A stretch of 58,322 nucleotides of DNA from Chloroflexota bacterium. Its GTDB lineage: Bacteria > Chloroflexota > UBA4733. Location of the stretch: the NCBI GenBank assembly GCA_025449435.1, contig JANWJO010000109.1, positions 1 to 58,322 on the forward strand, written 5' to 3'. The notes below the pieces were generated by a model. The model made no database searches, was not told the origin of the DNA, and saw nothing but the letters and a program-made list of their open reading frames with translations. This document shows, one piece after another, positions 1 to 7,433 of the stretch; position 1 is the first letter of the stretch; every line of letters starts with the position of its first letter. The position numbers and the translations under genes were made by a program.

Positions 1-287
1 CGCGGGTCGTGCTTCCACTGGCCGGCAACCGTCGCTGCCTCACCAGCGGAGATGCCAGGGAGGGTACCGGCAATGGTGATCTGGCGATTCCGCCCCACCA
101 GGCGACCATCGAGGTGAAAGCGAGCGACCACATATCCGGACTTGTCGTCACGATACACCAGCCGGTCGATAGTGCCGGTCAGTTCTTCGGAACCTGCGCT
201 CTGTGCGTTGTCGAGATCCGGCAGTTGACGCGCCGGAGGCATGCCGGAGGGCGGCCGGTAGCGACCAGCTGGCGGGCGGCGTTGCAT
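1..287 (-). CDS. recD2: RecD2-type helicase (RecD-like), N-terminal fragment
   Basis: About 95 N-terminal residues are visible before the window edge. After a Pro/Arg-rich leader of about 35 residues the protein reads ELTGTIDRLVYRDDKSGYVV and then has a TLPGISAGE stretch, which matches the OB-fold N-terminus of the RecD2/RecD-like 5'-3' SF1B DNA helicases used in repair and recombination. The helicase core lies outside the window, so Walker motifs cannot be checked. The ATG (287-285) overlaps the last base of the gmk stop (TGATG), so the two genes are very probably one transcript with coupled translation. The family call is from the N-domain only; a TraA-like relaxase-helicase is a less likely alternative. 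Confidence 0.75.
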   Translation of the reverse strand, partial: MQRRPPAGRYRPPSGMPPARQLPDLDNAQSAGSEELTGTIDRLVYRDDKSGYVVARFHLDGRLVGRNRQITIAGTLPGISAGEAATVAGQWKHDP

Positions 288-883
288 CAGGCGGGCAATC
301 GCCGCTGACGTTCGATCTCGATGATACGGCGCACCTCAGCAACGGCGTCCTCCAGATGGCCGGTGCGGTTTATCACGATGTAATCGTAGTCCTTGGCGGC
401 GCCGAACTCTCGGTGCATCACCGCAACGCGAGCGGCAAGGTCGGCTTCGGTTTCGCTCTGGCGTGCCACCACGCGGCGGATGGCTTCCTCCTGGCTGGGC
501 GGTGCGAGGAAGATCGTCACCGCGGCTGGAAACTGCGCGCGTACCTTCGCTGCACCAAGCACTTCAGGCTTGATGAGTGTGTCCAATCCAGCGGCTAGCG
601 CTCGTTCTACTGGACGCCGCGGTGTGCCATACCAACGCCCCGGGATGAACTCGGTCACTTCCAGGAACTCGCCGTAATGCTCCATCTGGCGGAGTGCAGC
701 TTCGCTGACGAAGTGATAATCGACACCAGCAACTTCGCCGTCGCGCGGTGGACGTGTCGTGTAACTCACCACGCGGTGGAGCCCCACGGACTCCGGACTG
801 AGCAGGTGTATGAGGCTATCTTTACCGGCGCCGGAGGGTGCGGACAGGATGAACAGGATAGCGGGCCGCCTGGTTGCGCTCAC
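287..883 (-). CDS. gmk: Guanylate kinase
   Basis: 198 residues, full length for guanylate kinase, which converts GMP and ATP to GDP and ADP in the cytoplasm. The P-loop reads SAPSGAGKDSL, with Asp where most bacterial enzymes have Ser or Thr. From general knowledge this GKD variant also occurs in Chloroflexota and plant plastid enzymes, so it is probably a lineage trait and not a defect. The GMP-binding segment YTTRPPRDGEVAGVDYHFV and the lid region (about residues 125-150) are intact. The start is GTG at 883, preceded by GAGGGG at a good distance. The stop overlaps the recD2 start by one base. It is transcribed divergently from rqcH; a TACACT -10 candidate lies at 920-925 on the minus strand. 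Confidence 0.95.
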   Translation of the reverse strand: MSATRRPAILFILSAPSGAGKDSLIHLLSPESVGLHRVVSYTTRPPRDGEVAGVDYHFVSEAALRQMEHYGEFLEVTEFIPGRWYGTPRRPVERALAAGLDTLIKPEVLGAAKVRAQFPAAVTIFLAPPSQEEAIRRVVARQSETEADLAARVAVMHREFGAAKDYDYIVINRTGHLEDAVAEVRRIIEIERQRRLPA

Positions 884-919
884 AGGTCGTTTCCCCTCGT
901 CCGGAATGGATTACTCGCT

Positions 920-936
920 AGTGTAACCCGTTACAC
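920..936. promoter_or_regulatory. Perfect palindrome in the gmk/rqcH divergent promoter region
   Basis: GTGTAAC-CC-GTTACAC (921-936) is a perfect 7-bp inverted repeat with a 2-base spacer. Its left half overlaps a minus-strand TACACT (925-920) that would serve as the -10 of gmk. A repressor site is one explanation. A chance palindrome around a -10 element is another. Confidence 0.4.
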
Positions 937-970
937 CGGCCCCACCTCGCCTGGGCCGACCTGGCGCCAG

Positions 971-980
971 TGGTACACTG
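971..980 (+). promoter_or_regulatory. Probable extended -10 element of rqcH
   Basis: TGGTACACTG holds a TG-N-TACACT extended -10 about 22 bases upstream of the ATG. No convincing -35 is seen. The motif GGTA[C/T]A[C/G]TG recurs upstream of dnaG, the IscA-type gene, ftsY and yqeY. A GTGGAG ribosome-binding site (985-990) fits a start at 1002. Confidence 0.45.
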
Positions 981-1001
981 CGCGAGTGGAGTACCCCAAC
1001 C

Positions 1002-2834
1002 ATGCATTTTGACGCGCTCACGACCGCCGCTGTGGGTGATGAGCTTCGCCTGCGCCTGGCTGGCGGCCGTGTCGATCGCATCTTTCAGCCAACGCCGTGG
1101 TCACTGGCGCTGTTGCTATATAGCTTGGGCAAGAACTGGCAACTCCTCATCTCGGTCGATCCGCGCGTGGCGAGGGTCCACTTAGCGACCGAACGCAAGC
1201 TAGCCAGCGGTTTCAGCGAGCCCACAATGTTTGTCATGCTGCTGCGCAAGCACCTCGAATCGGCACGGTTGCAGTCGATCACGCAGCCGCCGCTGGATCG
1301 CCTCTTGGAACTTGAGTTCCGTCACGGCACGTCTGAGCCGCGCACACTGGTCATCGAGTTGCTTGGCCGGCAAAGCAACTTAGTGCTGCTCGATCACGAG
1401 CGCGTGGTGTTGGGCGTGTTCCGGCCAGTGACACAGGAAATGAGCCGGACCCGTGTGCTGCTGACCCGGCATCCCTATGCGGGCCCACCACCGGCGGTTG
1501 CCGGTGAGCGCGCGCGCTTGGATCCGCGGTCGGTGCAGGGAGCCGAGTTGTGGGCGGCCGTAGACCAGTTCCGTGCTGCGGGCGGTGCCGGCGTGGCGGA
1601 CCAGCAGTTGCCGCGGGTGCTGGCCATCAGCCCGACAGTAGCGCGCGAAGCGCTGTTTCGCGCCGGTTTAGAGGACGTGAACTCTCCTGACGCAGCCGAG
1701 CTCCTGGCCAGTGCAATCCGCGAGCTGTTTGCGCCACTCAACGGCCACACCGCCTGGCAACCCAGTCTCGTGGGACCCGCGAGCAAGCCCTTGGCTTTTG
1801 CGCCCTACGCCTTACGCTCTTACGCTTCCACAGCAGCGGTGACGCACATGGAGTCCATCTCGCTAGCGGTGGAGCGGTATTTTGCTCCGCGCGAAGCCAC
1901 GGACGTGCTGGAGCAACGACGCTCGCGCTTGCGCACCATCGTGAAGTCGATTCTAGACCGCGCCGAACGCAAACTGACGGCGCTCATCAAACAGCGCGAG
2001 GATGCCAGGGCAGACCTTGCCTTGCGCACGCATGGCGAGCTGCTCCTCACCTATCAGCCGAACTTCGAGCCCGGTCAAACCTCGGTAACGTTACACGACT
2101 ACGTGGCCGACCAAGCGGTAAAAATTGCCGTTGATGCGCGGCTCAGTGCCGTCGCCAACGCCCAACGCCTGTTCGACCGCTATGCCAAAGCGAAGCGTGC
2201 TGGTGAAGCGCTCAAACCGCAAATCGATGCCACTCAACTCGATGTCGAGTTCGGCCGGCAAGCGCTCACGGATGTATCGCTGTGCGATAGCGCAGGCGAA
2301 CTGGTGCGCCTCGAAGCAGAACTGGGCGAAGCAGGGTACCTGGAGCGCCGGCAACAGGCTGGCTTGAAGCGTAAGGGCGCAGCCCGTCCTGGCGAGCGCA
2401 AGGGCCAGCGCAAGCCGGTGGCTGCCGGTTCCGAGCCGGAATCGCTCAAGATCGACGGATTCGAGGTGCTCTTTGGCAAGAGCAGTTTGACCAACGACCA
2501 CCTCACCTTCCGAGTGGCTGCCAAGCAGGATGTCTGGCTGCACGCCAAGGGCGTTCCCGGATCGCATGTGGTTGTACGGTCGGCAGGCAGGCAACCGCCG
2601 CCGGGCGTGGTCCATCAGGCAGCGGCATTAGCGGCCTATCTGAGCGCGTCGCGTGGAGCCGCGAAGGCTGATGTGGACTGGACGGCGGTAGCCAACGTGC
2701 GCCGCCAGCCCGGTGCCAAGCCCGGACTGGTGTACTACGATGGCGAACGCACCCTGGTGGTCGCCCCTCAGGCTCCCACAGCACTCGTTCCTGCGTCACA
2801 GGAAGGGTCCAGCGAGCATGAGCGATCTCGATAG
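1002..2834 (+). CDS. rqcH: RqcH / NFACT-family ribosome quality control factor
   Basis: 610 residues. This is an NFACT protein (formerly called fibronectin-binding protein A), homologous to RqcH and Rqc2/NEMF. In Bacillus subtilis RqcH binds stalled 50S subunits and recruits tRNA-Ala to add alanine tails to the stuck chain. NFACT-N carries the diagnostic Asp-Arg pair (D99-R100, in PPLDRLLELEF). A coiled-coil middle follows at about 285-430, then a basic linker, and NFACT-R with DVWLHAKGVPGSHVVVRS, PPPGVVHQAAALAAYLS and PGLVYYDGERTLVV. All main domains are present, so tailing activity is expected. It diverges from gmk and its 3' end overlaps the next gene by 17 bases. Confidence 0.93.
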   Translation: MHFDALTTAAVGDELRLRLAGGRVDRIFQPTPWSLALLLYSLGKNWQLLISVDPRVARVHLATERKLASGFSEPTMFVMLLRKHLESARLQSITQPPLDRLLELEFRHGTSEPRTLVIELLGRQSNLVLLDHERVVLGVFRPVTQEMSRTRVLLTRHPYAGPPPAVAGERARLDPRSVQGAELWAAVDQFRAAGGAGVADQQLPRVLAISPTVAREALFRAGLEDVNSPDAAELLASAIRELFAPLNGHTAWQPSLVGPASKPLAFAPYALRSYASTAAVTHMESISLAVERYFAPREATDVLEQRRSRLRTIVKSILDRAERKLTALIKQREDARADLALRTHGELLLTYQPNFEPGQTSVTLHDYVADQAVKIAVDARLSAVANAQRLFDRYAKAKRAGEALKPQIDATQLDVEFGRQALTDVSLCDSAGELVRLEAELGEAGYLERRQQAGLKRKGAARPGERKGQRKPVAAGSEPESLKIDGFEVLFGKSSLTNDHLTFRVAAKQDVWLHAKGVPGSHVVVRSAGRQPPPGVVHQAAALAAYLSASRGAAKADVDWTAVANVRRQPGAKPGLVYYDGERTLVVAPQAPTALVPASQEGSSEHERSR

Positions 2835-3195
2835 CGCAACAACGCCGGCAGCCAGCGCACGGCGGGTGGCATACATCACGCGCGACCTGTTCTTTGGTGT
2901 GCGGCTCGCCACTGGGCTCGCGAAACTGGGATTTGACGCCACGGCGCTCACCAGGCAGGCAGAGTTGCCCGAGAACAGCTGGCACCTGGTGGTGGTTGAC
3001 CTTTCGATCCCCACAAACGACGTGCTTCCACTAATTCGCGCGGCGGCCGCTCGCGCCATACCAGTACTCGCGTTTGGCTCGCACATGCAGCAAGAGGTGT
3101 GGCTCCAGGCCAAGCAAGCCGGCGCCACGCGCGTCGTGGCTAACTCCCAACTGGTGGAGCACCTAGGCGACCTCGTCGCCAAACTCGCGCTGTAA
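2818..3195 (+). CDS. Degenerate receiver-like protein coupled to rqcH
   Basis: 125 residues. After about 14 variable residues the chain has the alternating pattern of a CheY-like receiver fold: RRVAYIT, then HLVVVDLSIP with D61 in the phospho-acceptor position, then IPVLAFGSH and GATRVVANS. The acidic pair expected after the first strand is not seen (TRD only) and the conserved Lys near the end is absent, so ordinary phosphotransfer is doubtful. The gene starts inside the end of rqcH (ATG 2818; rqcH stop 2832-2834), with GGAAGGG just upstream, so the two are translated together. Function is unknown. The context suggests a partner or regulator in ribosome rescue, which is inference only. Confidence 0.7.
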   Translation: MSDLDSATTPAASARRVAYITRDLFFGVRLATGLAKLGFDATALTRQAELPENSWHLVVVDLSIPTNDVLPLIRAAAARAIPVLAFGSHMQQEVWLQAKQAGATRVVANSQLVEHLGDLVAKLAL

Positions 3196-3231
3196 CGCAC
3201 AAGCCCCCGTCCCACAAGGCTAGCGACTTCT

Positions 3232-3263
3232 GTTACTATTCATATGTAACTACGATATAGTAA
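3232..3263 (+). promoter_or_regulatory. Overlapping inverted repeats over a promoter ahead of the nitroreductase gene
   Basis: An AT-rich island in a GC-rich gap. GTTAC-N9-GTAAC (3232-3250) and TTACTAT-N17-ATAGTAA (3233-3263) overlap. TATAGT (3256-3261) with TTACTA 17 bases upstream (3233-3238) could be the promoter. Sites of this shape are bound by HxlR/YodB-type regulators of nitroreductases in other bacteria, so a repressor site is plausible; no such regulator is in the window. Confidence 0.45.
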
Positions 3264-3321
3264 GTTATGGAACGGAACAAATGCGTCATAGGGTCCGAAC
3301 TGGATTCTGTGTGGCGCAGCA

Positions 3322-3338
3322 ACTGGCCAGCGGCCAGT
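3322..3338 (+). repeat. Hairpin abutting the nitroreductase start codon
   Basis: ACTGGCC-AGC-GGCCAGT is a perfect 7-bp stem with a 3-base loop. It ends two bases before the ATG at 3341, where a ribosome-binding site would be expected. Confidence 0.5.
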
Positions 3339-3340
3339 AG

Positions 3341-3970
3341 ATGGAAGAACTACCTGTGGGAGTATTAGCGCCAGAGCGAGAAACGCTTGGACTCAGCGAA
3401 GCAGACAAGGATTTGCTGTTTCGCGACGCGCACACCGCCTACACCTTTAGCGAGGAGCCGGTGAGTGATGAGCAACTGCGCGAGATTTATGACCTCATGA
3501 AATATGGACCGACAGCGTCCAACTTCACGCCGTTGCGCATGTTGTACGTCCAGTCGCCCGAAGCGCGAGCTAAGCTCGTGCCCCTGATGTCGGCCGGGAA
3601 CCAAGCCAAGACGGCTACCGCGCCAGCGGTCGCCATACTGGCTGCCGACACCAACTTCCACGAATACCTCCCCAATCTCGTGCCGCACCGCCCTGACCTC
3701 CAGAAAAACTTTGCTGATCCGGAGCGTCGTGAGAAGCTGGCAACCACCAACGCGCTGATCGAGGCTGGCTACTTCATCCTGGCGGTGCGCGCTGCGGGCC
3801 TGGCGGCCGGACCGATGGGTGGATTAGATGCCGCTGCTATCGATCGCACCTTCTTCGCCGGTACCGGCTGGAAAACGCTCATCGCCGTCAATATTGGCAA
3901 GCCGGGCATCGACGCCTTCCGTCCACGCGCGCCGCGCCTCGACTTCGAAGAAGCAGCCGCCATTATCTAG
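3341..3970 (+). CDS. Nitroreductase family protein, RutE-like (malonic semialdehyde reductase type)
   Basis: 209 residues. The layout matches the RutE/HadB branch of FMN nitroreductases: VSDEQLREIYDLMKYGPTAS (FMN-binding Arg/Ser region), SAGNQAKTATAPAVAILA, the long insert with HEYLPNLVPH, EAGYFILAVRAAGLAAGPMG, and a C-terminal FRPRAPRLDFEEA. In Escherichia coli RutE reduces malonic semialdehyde to 3-hydroxypropionate in pyrimidine breakdown; no other rut gene is nearby, so the substrate here is open. The start is uncertain. ATG 3341 lacks a clear ribosome-binding site and sits against a hairpin; GTG 3356 has GGAAG upstream and would remove five residues. Confidence 0.85.
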   Translation: MEELPVGVLAPERETLGLSEADKDLLFRDAHTAYTFSEEPVSDEQLREIYDLMKYGPTASNFTPLRMLYVQSPEARAKLVPLMSAGNQAKTATAPAVAILAADTNFHEYLPNLVPHRPDLQKNFADPERREKLATTNALIEAGYFILAVRAAGLAAGPMGGLDAAAIDRTFFAGTGWKTLIAVNIGKPGIDAFRPRAPRLDFEEAAAII

Positions 3971-4004
3971 CTCGCCGTCTCGTGGGTCGTTCCACGTATC
4001 TGCA

Positions 4005-4030
4005 CCCTTCCCCGGGAGATCGGGGAAGGG
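4005..4030. repeat. Perfect GC hairpin, probable member of the intergenic repeat family
   Basis: CCCTTCCCCG and CGGGGAAGGG form a perfect 10-bp stem around the loop GGAGAT. The left arm is identical over 10 bases to 50129-50138 in the large repeat ahead of pfp. It may end transcription of the nitroreductase gene, but no T-run follows directly. Confidence 0.55.
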
Positions 4031-4060
4031 ATGGGGATGAGGTGTGACCCTATTTTTCTC

Positions 4061-4069
4061 TGCTATGCT
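4061..4069 (+). promoter_or_regulatory. Possible extended -10 of the M20 amidohydrolase gene
   Basis: TGCTATGCT fits TGN-TATNNT and lies about 60 bases ahead of the ATG at 4129. No good -35 is visible. Confidence 0.3.
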
Positions 4070-4128
4070 TGTCCGCACGTGAGGCGGTGGCTGGCGCCGC
4101 CTGAGCACCCGATGAAGGCGGTCACGAC

Positions 4129-5319
4129 ATGGCACTACGTCCTGATGCGTTCCTGACCGAGGCCCAAGCGCTGGCTCCTTCGCTGGTCGCCGACCGGCGA
4201 GCCATTCACGCCAAGCCCGAACTAGGCTACGAAGAGCGTGAGACGGCAGCGCTGGTGGCTCAACGTCTCACCGAACTAGGCCTTACGGTGCGAACCGAGG
4301 TTGGCGTCACTGGCGTGGTCGGGCTCCTCGAAGGCAACAAGCCGGGGAAAACCGTGTTGTTGCGCGCCGACATGGATGCGCTGCCTATCCTGGAAGAGAA
4401 CGACGCGCCCTACAAGAGCACGGTGCCCGGCAAGATGCACGCCTGCGGGCACGATGCGCACACCAGCATCCTGCTCGGAACCGCTAGCTTGCTGTCACAC
4501 CATCGCGACGCCATAGCTGGCCGGGTGAAGTTCATGTTTCAGCCCGCCGAGGAAGGCGGCGCTGGCGCCAAGAAGATGATCGACGATGGCCTGATGGACA
4601 ATCCCAGCGTCGATGGCTCGGTGGCATTGCACGTCGCGGCGCAAGTCGCCACCGGGCGCATTGCGCTCCATGCTGGGCCTGCCAACGCCAACTCCGATCG
4701 CTTCGTGATCGCTATTCGTGGGCAAGGTGGCCATGCAGCCCGCCCCCACCAGAGCGTAGACCCTGTGGTGATTGGCGCGTACATTGTCACGGCGCTGCAA
4801 ACCTTGGTCAGCCGCGAAATCTCGCCCTTCCGGCCTGCCGTGATCACCATCGGCAAACTCACTGCGGGTACGGCCGCCAACATCATTCCAGACACCGCAC
4901 TCATCGAGGGCACGGTGCGAACGTTCCACGAGGACGTTCAACAGCATATAAAGCAACGCATTGGCGAAATTGCCGGATCGATCGCGGCCGGCATGCGCGC
5001 GACGGCTACCACGACCTATAAGCTTGGCTATCCGGTACTCATCAATGACGAGCGCATGGTCGAGCTGGCCGAGGCCACCGCCATAGACCTGATCGGCGCT
5101 GACCACGTGGATCATGACGAAGCCACCATGGGCGGCGAAGACTATGCCTTCGTGGCCCAGCTCGTTCCGAGCGTGATGTACCGGTTAGGCATTCGCAATC
5201 CTTCCTGGCCGCGCACCCGTGGACACCATACGCCGGTGTTCGACGTCGATGAGGCCGCGTTGCCACTCGGCGTCGCCAGCATGTCGGCCATCGCGCTGCG
5301 CTACCTGGATCAAGCCTAG
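4129..5319 (+). CDS. M20 family amidohydrolase (N-acyl amino acid / hippurate hydrolase type)
   Basis: 396 residues, standard for the M20D amidohydrolases that cleave the amide bond of N-acyl or N-carboxyl amino acids. Visible motifs are HAKPELGYEE (27-36), ADMDALPI (80-87), HACGHDAH with C106, H108, D109 and H111, and the metal-bridging Glu pair in QPAEEGGAG (E141-E142). Asymmetry of the dimerisation domain is seen from GQGGHAARPH onward, and the last metal His lies in RTRGHHTPVFD. No signal peptide is seen, so it is cytoplasmic. The exact substrate cannot be read from sequence. It is followed 84 bases later by a sugar isomerase gene with its own strong ribosome-binding site. Confidence 0.92.
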   Translation: MALRPDAFLTEAQALAPSLVADRRAIHAKPELGYEERETAALVAQRLTELGLTVRTEVGVTGVVGLLEGNKPGKTVLLRADMDALPILEENDAPYKSTVPGKMHACGHDAHTSILLGTASLLSHHRDAIAGRVKFMFQPAEEGGAGAKKMIDDGLMDNPSVDGSVALHVAAQVATGRIALHAGPANANSDRFVIAIRGQGGHAARPHQSVDPVVIGAYIVTALQTLVSREISPFRPAVITIGKLTAGTAANIIPDTALIEGTVRTFHEDVQQHIKQRIGEIAGSIAAGMRATATTTYKLGYPVLINDERMVELAEATAIDLIGADHVDHDEATMGGEDYAFVAQLVPSVMYRLGIRNPSWPRTRGHHTPVFDVDEAALPLGVASMSAIALRYLDQA

Positions 5320-5403
5320 CGCCTTCCTCCGTTTGCCACTACCCCCGCCAGTGTGCATACTCTGTGCGCGACGAGCGACGCCGTGGCCGCTAGAGGAGAA
5401 ACA

Positions 5404-6240
5404 GTGCAATTCGCTATATCCACCTATTCGTTTCACCGTTTCGGTGAGGGACCTGAACCACCCATGGCTCCACTTCCAGAGGTGTTCGCCGAAACCCGCC
5501 GCCTGGGTGCTGCTGGTATCGAGATTATCGGCCGCCACCTCGGCACCCACGACGTGGGCGAACTGCGCGCCTTGCGCCAAGCTGCCAGTTCACACGGCCT
5601 GAGTGTCGTGGCCGTCTCCGCGCACCATAATCCAGTGGTGGCGGACACCGTCGAGCGCCGCAAGCACGTGGACATCGTGGCGGACTGGGTCGACGCCGCC
5701 GTGGAACTCGGCGCCCCATACATCCGGGTATTCGGTGGCCGCTGGGGCACGACGCGCAAGTTTGCCGACCTTATGGCAGCAAAAGGCGCCGAGCCGCCGT
5801 TGCCAGGGTACACCGACAACGACGCGTTTGCCTGGGCGATTGACGCTTTAGGGCAGGCGGCCTATTACGCCAGCCGGCGCGGCATTACCCTCGCATTAGA
5901 AAACCACTGGGGGCTAACTGGCACAGTGGATGGCGTCCTGCGCATCCTCAAGGGTGTCAATTCCCCCGCGCTCCGAGCCGTGCTGGACACCGGCAACTTC
6001 TTGAGCGATCCCTACGCCGAAATGCGCGCGCTGGCGCCGCACGCGGTGATGGTCCACGCCAAGTACTACCACGGCGGCGGCCTGTATTACACGGCGGCCG
6101 TGGATTGGAAGCAAGTCGCGTCCATCCTCAAGAACAGCGGCTTTGACGGCTGGGTGTCGCTTGAGTTCGAAGGCAAATCGCTCCCGTCTGTGGCATTGCC
6201 GGAGGGAGTAGCCGAGTTGCGCGCTGCGTTCGGCGGCTGA
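5404..6240 (+). CDS. Sugar phosphate isomerase/epimerase (xylose isomerase-like TIM barrel)
   Basis: 278 residues with GTG as start, chosen because AGAGGAGAAA (5391-5400) lies directly upstream; an in-frame ATG at 5353 has no such site. The AP-endonuclease-2/xylose-isomerase-like barrel is shown by FAISTYSFHRF at the N-terminus, GAPYIRVFGGRWG, the metal-ligand strand ITLALENHWG, VLDTGNFLSDP, MVHAKYYHGGG and the final VSLEFEGK. Such enzymes isomerise or epimerise sugars or inosose-type compounds. The next gene is a Gfo/Idh/MocA oxidoreductase, a common partner in sugar or inositol catabolism, so the two probably act on one substrate, which cannot be named here. Confidence 0.88.
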   Translation: MQFAISTYSFHRFGEGPEPPMAPLPEVFAETRRLGAAGIEIIGRHLGTHDVGELRALRQAASSHGLSVVAVSAHHNPVVADTVERRKHVDIVADWVDAAVELGAPYIRVFGGRWGTTRKFADLMAAKGAEPPLPGYTDNDAFAWAIDALGQAAYYASRRGITLALENHWGLTGTVDGVLRILKGVNSPALRAVLDTGNFLSDPYAEMRALAPHAVMVHAKYYHGGGLYYTAAVDWKQVASILKNSGFDGWVSLEFEGKSLPSVALPEGVAELRAAFGG

Positions 6241-6319
6241 ACCGGCGCGGTGGTCGCGCAGCTGCTGGGCAATGGGTCTCGTCCCCTTGCCTTGTCCTGA
6301 TGGTAAAGGGGTGTGAACT

Positions 6320-7324
6320 ATGGCCGTTCGCGTCGCAGTCGTAGGTCTTGGCGGCATCGGCCGCAACCATGCCAGCATCTACCAGCGCGACCCACTCAGC
6401 GAACTGATCGCCGTGTGCGATGTTGACAAAGGTCGTGTCGATGCCGCCGCTGCACAGTTTCACGTACCGGCCTACACCGATCTGGCCGACTTGATCAACC
6501 ACAACCGGCCCGATGTGCTCAGCGTCGCGACGGCAGGTCCGGAGAATGGCGGCCATCACTTCACTCCCACCATACAGGCTCTAGAAGCTGGCATCCCGGT
6601 GTTGTGCGAGAAGCCGCTGTCCAACAGCCTGGCTGAGGCTAAGCAGATGGTGGCCCACGCCAAAAAGCTGGGCGTACTGCTGGCGGTGGACCTAAATCAT
6701 CGCTTCACACCGGCGACGGACCTCGCCAAGCACAAGGTGCTCCAGGGCGAACTCGGTCAACTCCTCATCATCAACATGAACTTGTGGATCGCCAACCGCA
6801 ACGACAGCGCCCCTTACTTTCACCTGCGCGCATTGCACTCGCATTCTGTGGATGTGCTGCGTCATTTCGGCGGCGACGTCGCTAGCGTGCAGGCGTTCTT
6901 CAGTAAGGGACCTGGCCGCGCCATCTGGTCCAACGCTTCCATCAACATGCAGTTCGAAAATGGGATCTTGGGGCACCTCACGGGCTCCTATGACATGAGC
7001 GGCAACCATAGCATCGAGCGCACCGAGGTGATCGGTAACCAGGGCCGCGTGGTGATCGACAACTCCACCGTCGATCTGCACTGGTACCCGCACGGGTCTC
7101 GCGAGGAGCTGCACATCCACAACGCTGGTGGCATGACCAGCTTCTCGGAGACCATGCCGGCCCGCTTGCATCGCTTCCTGGAACAGGTGTCAGCAGGGGT
7201 AACAGCTGATCAACTGGAAGGGTCGGGCGAGGAAGCGCTCAAGGCCCAGGCCGTCATCGAGGCGGCGATTCGTTCGCACGAAACCGGCAAGGTGGTCAGC
7301 GTGGCCGGCATTCTCGCCGAGTAG
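6320..7324 (+). CDS. Gfo/Idh/MocA family NAD(P)-dependent oxidoreductase
   Basis: 334 residues. The N-terminal Rossmann fold begins VAVVGLGGIGRNHASIY, with the acidic VCDVD at the end of strand two typical of NAD preference. The family signature EKP is present in VLCEKPLSNSLAEAK. The C-terminal substrate domain contains DLNHRFTPAT and the HxxxDxxRHFGGD element (HSHSVDVLRHFGGDV), the usual site of the catalytic His. Family members oxidise or reduce sugars, inositols or sugar acids. The ATG is preceded by AAAGGGGTG. It probably forms a unit with the isomerase 79 bases upstream. Confidence 0.9.
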   Translation: MAVRVAVVGLGGIGRNHASIYQRDPLSELIAVCDVDKGRVDAAAAQFHVPAYTDLADLINHNRPDVLSVATAGPENGGHHFTPTIQALEAGIPVLCEKPLSNSLAEAKQMVAHAKKLGVLLAVDLNHRFTPATDLAKHKVLQGELGQLLIINMNLWIANRNDSAPYFHLRALHSHSVDVLRHFGGDVASVQAFFSKGPGRAIWSNASINMQFENGILGHLTGSYDMSGNHSIERTEVIGNQGRVVIDNSTVDLHWYPHGSREELHIHNAGGMTSFSETMPARLHRFLEQVSAGVTADQLEGSGEEALKAQAVIEAAIRSHETGKVVSVAGILAE

Positions 7325-7388
7325 CTGAGAGACACTGTTAGTCGCCCTCCCGTGAGTCACAGGGCCATCGCCAGGTGCTGCCAGTAAC

Positions 7389-7397
7389 GGTACAGTG
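7389..7397 (+). promoter_or_regulatory. Probable -10 element of dnaG
   Basis: GGTACAGTG contains TACAGT (7391-7396), the same motif as ahead of rqcH and the IscA-type gene. Transcription would begin near 7403, which argues for the downstream GTG start of dnaG. Confidence 0.45.
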
Positions 7398-7433
7398 TGC
7401 CTGCTGCAACCTACGCTGGCGGACGGGAGCACC

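Noticed and set aside
3341..3970. A full rut pyrimidine-degradation operon
   Set aside because: Only the RutE-like gene is present; the neighbouring M20 and isomerase genes are not rut genes.
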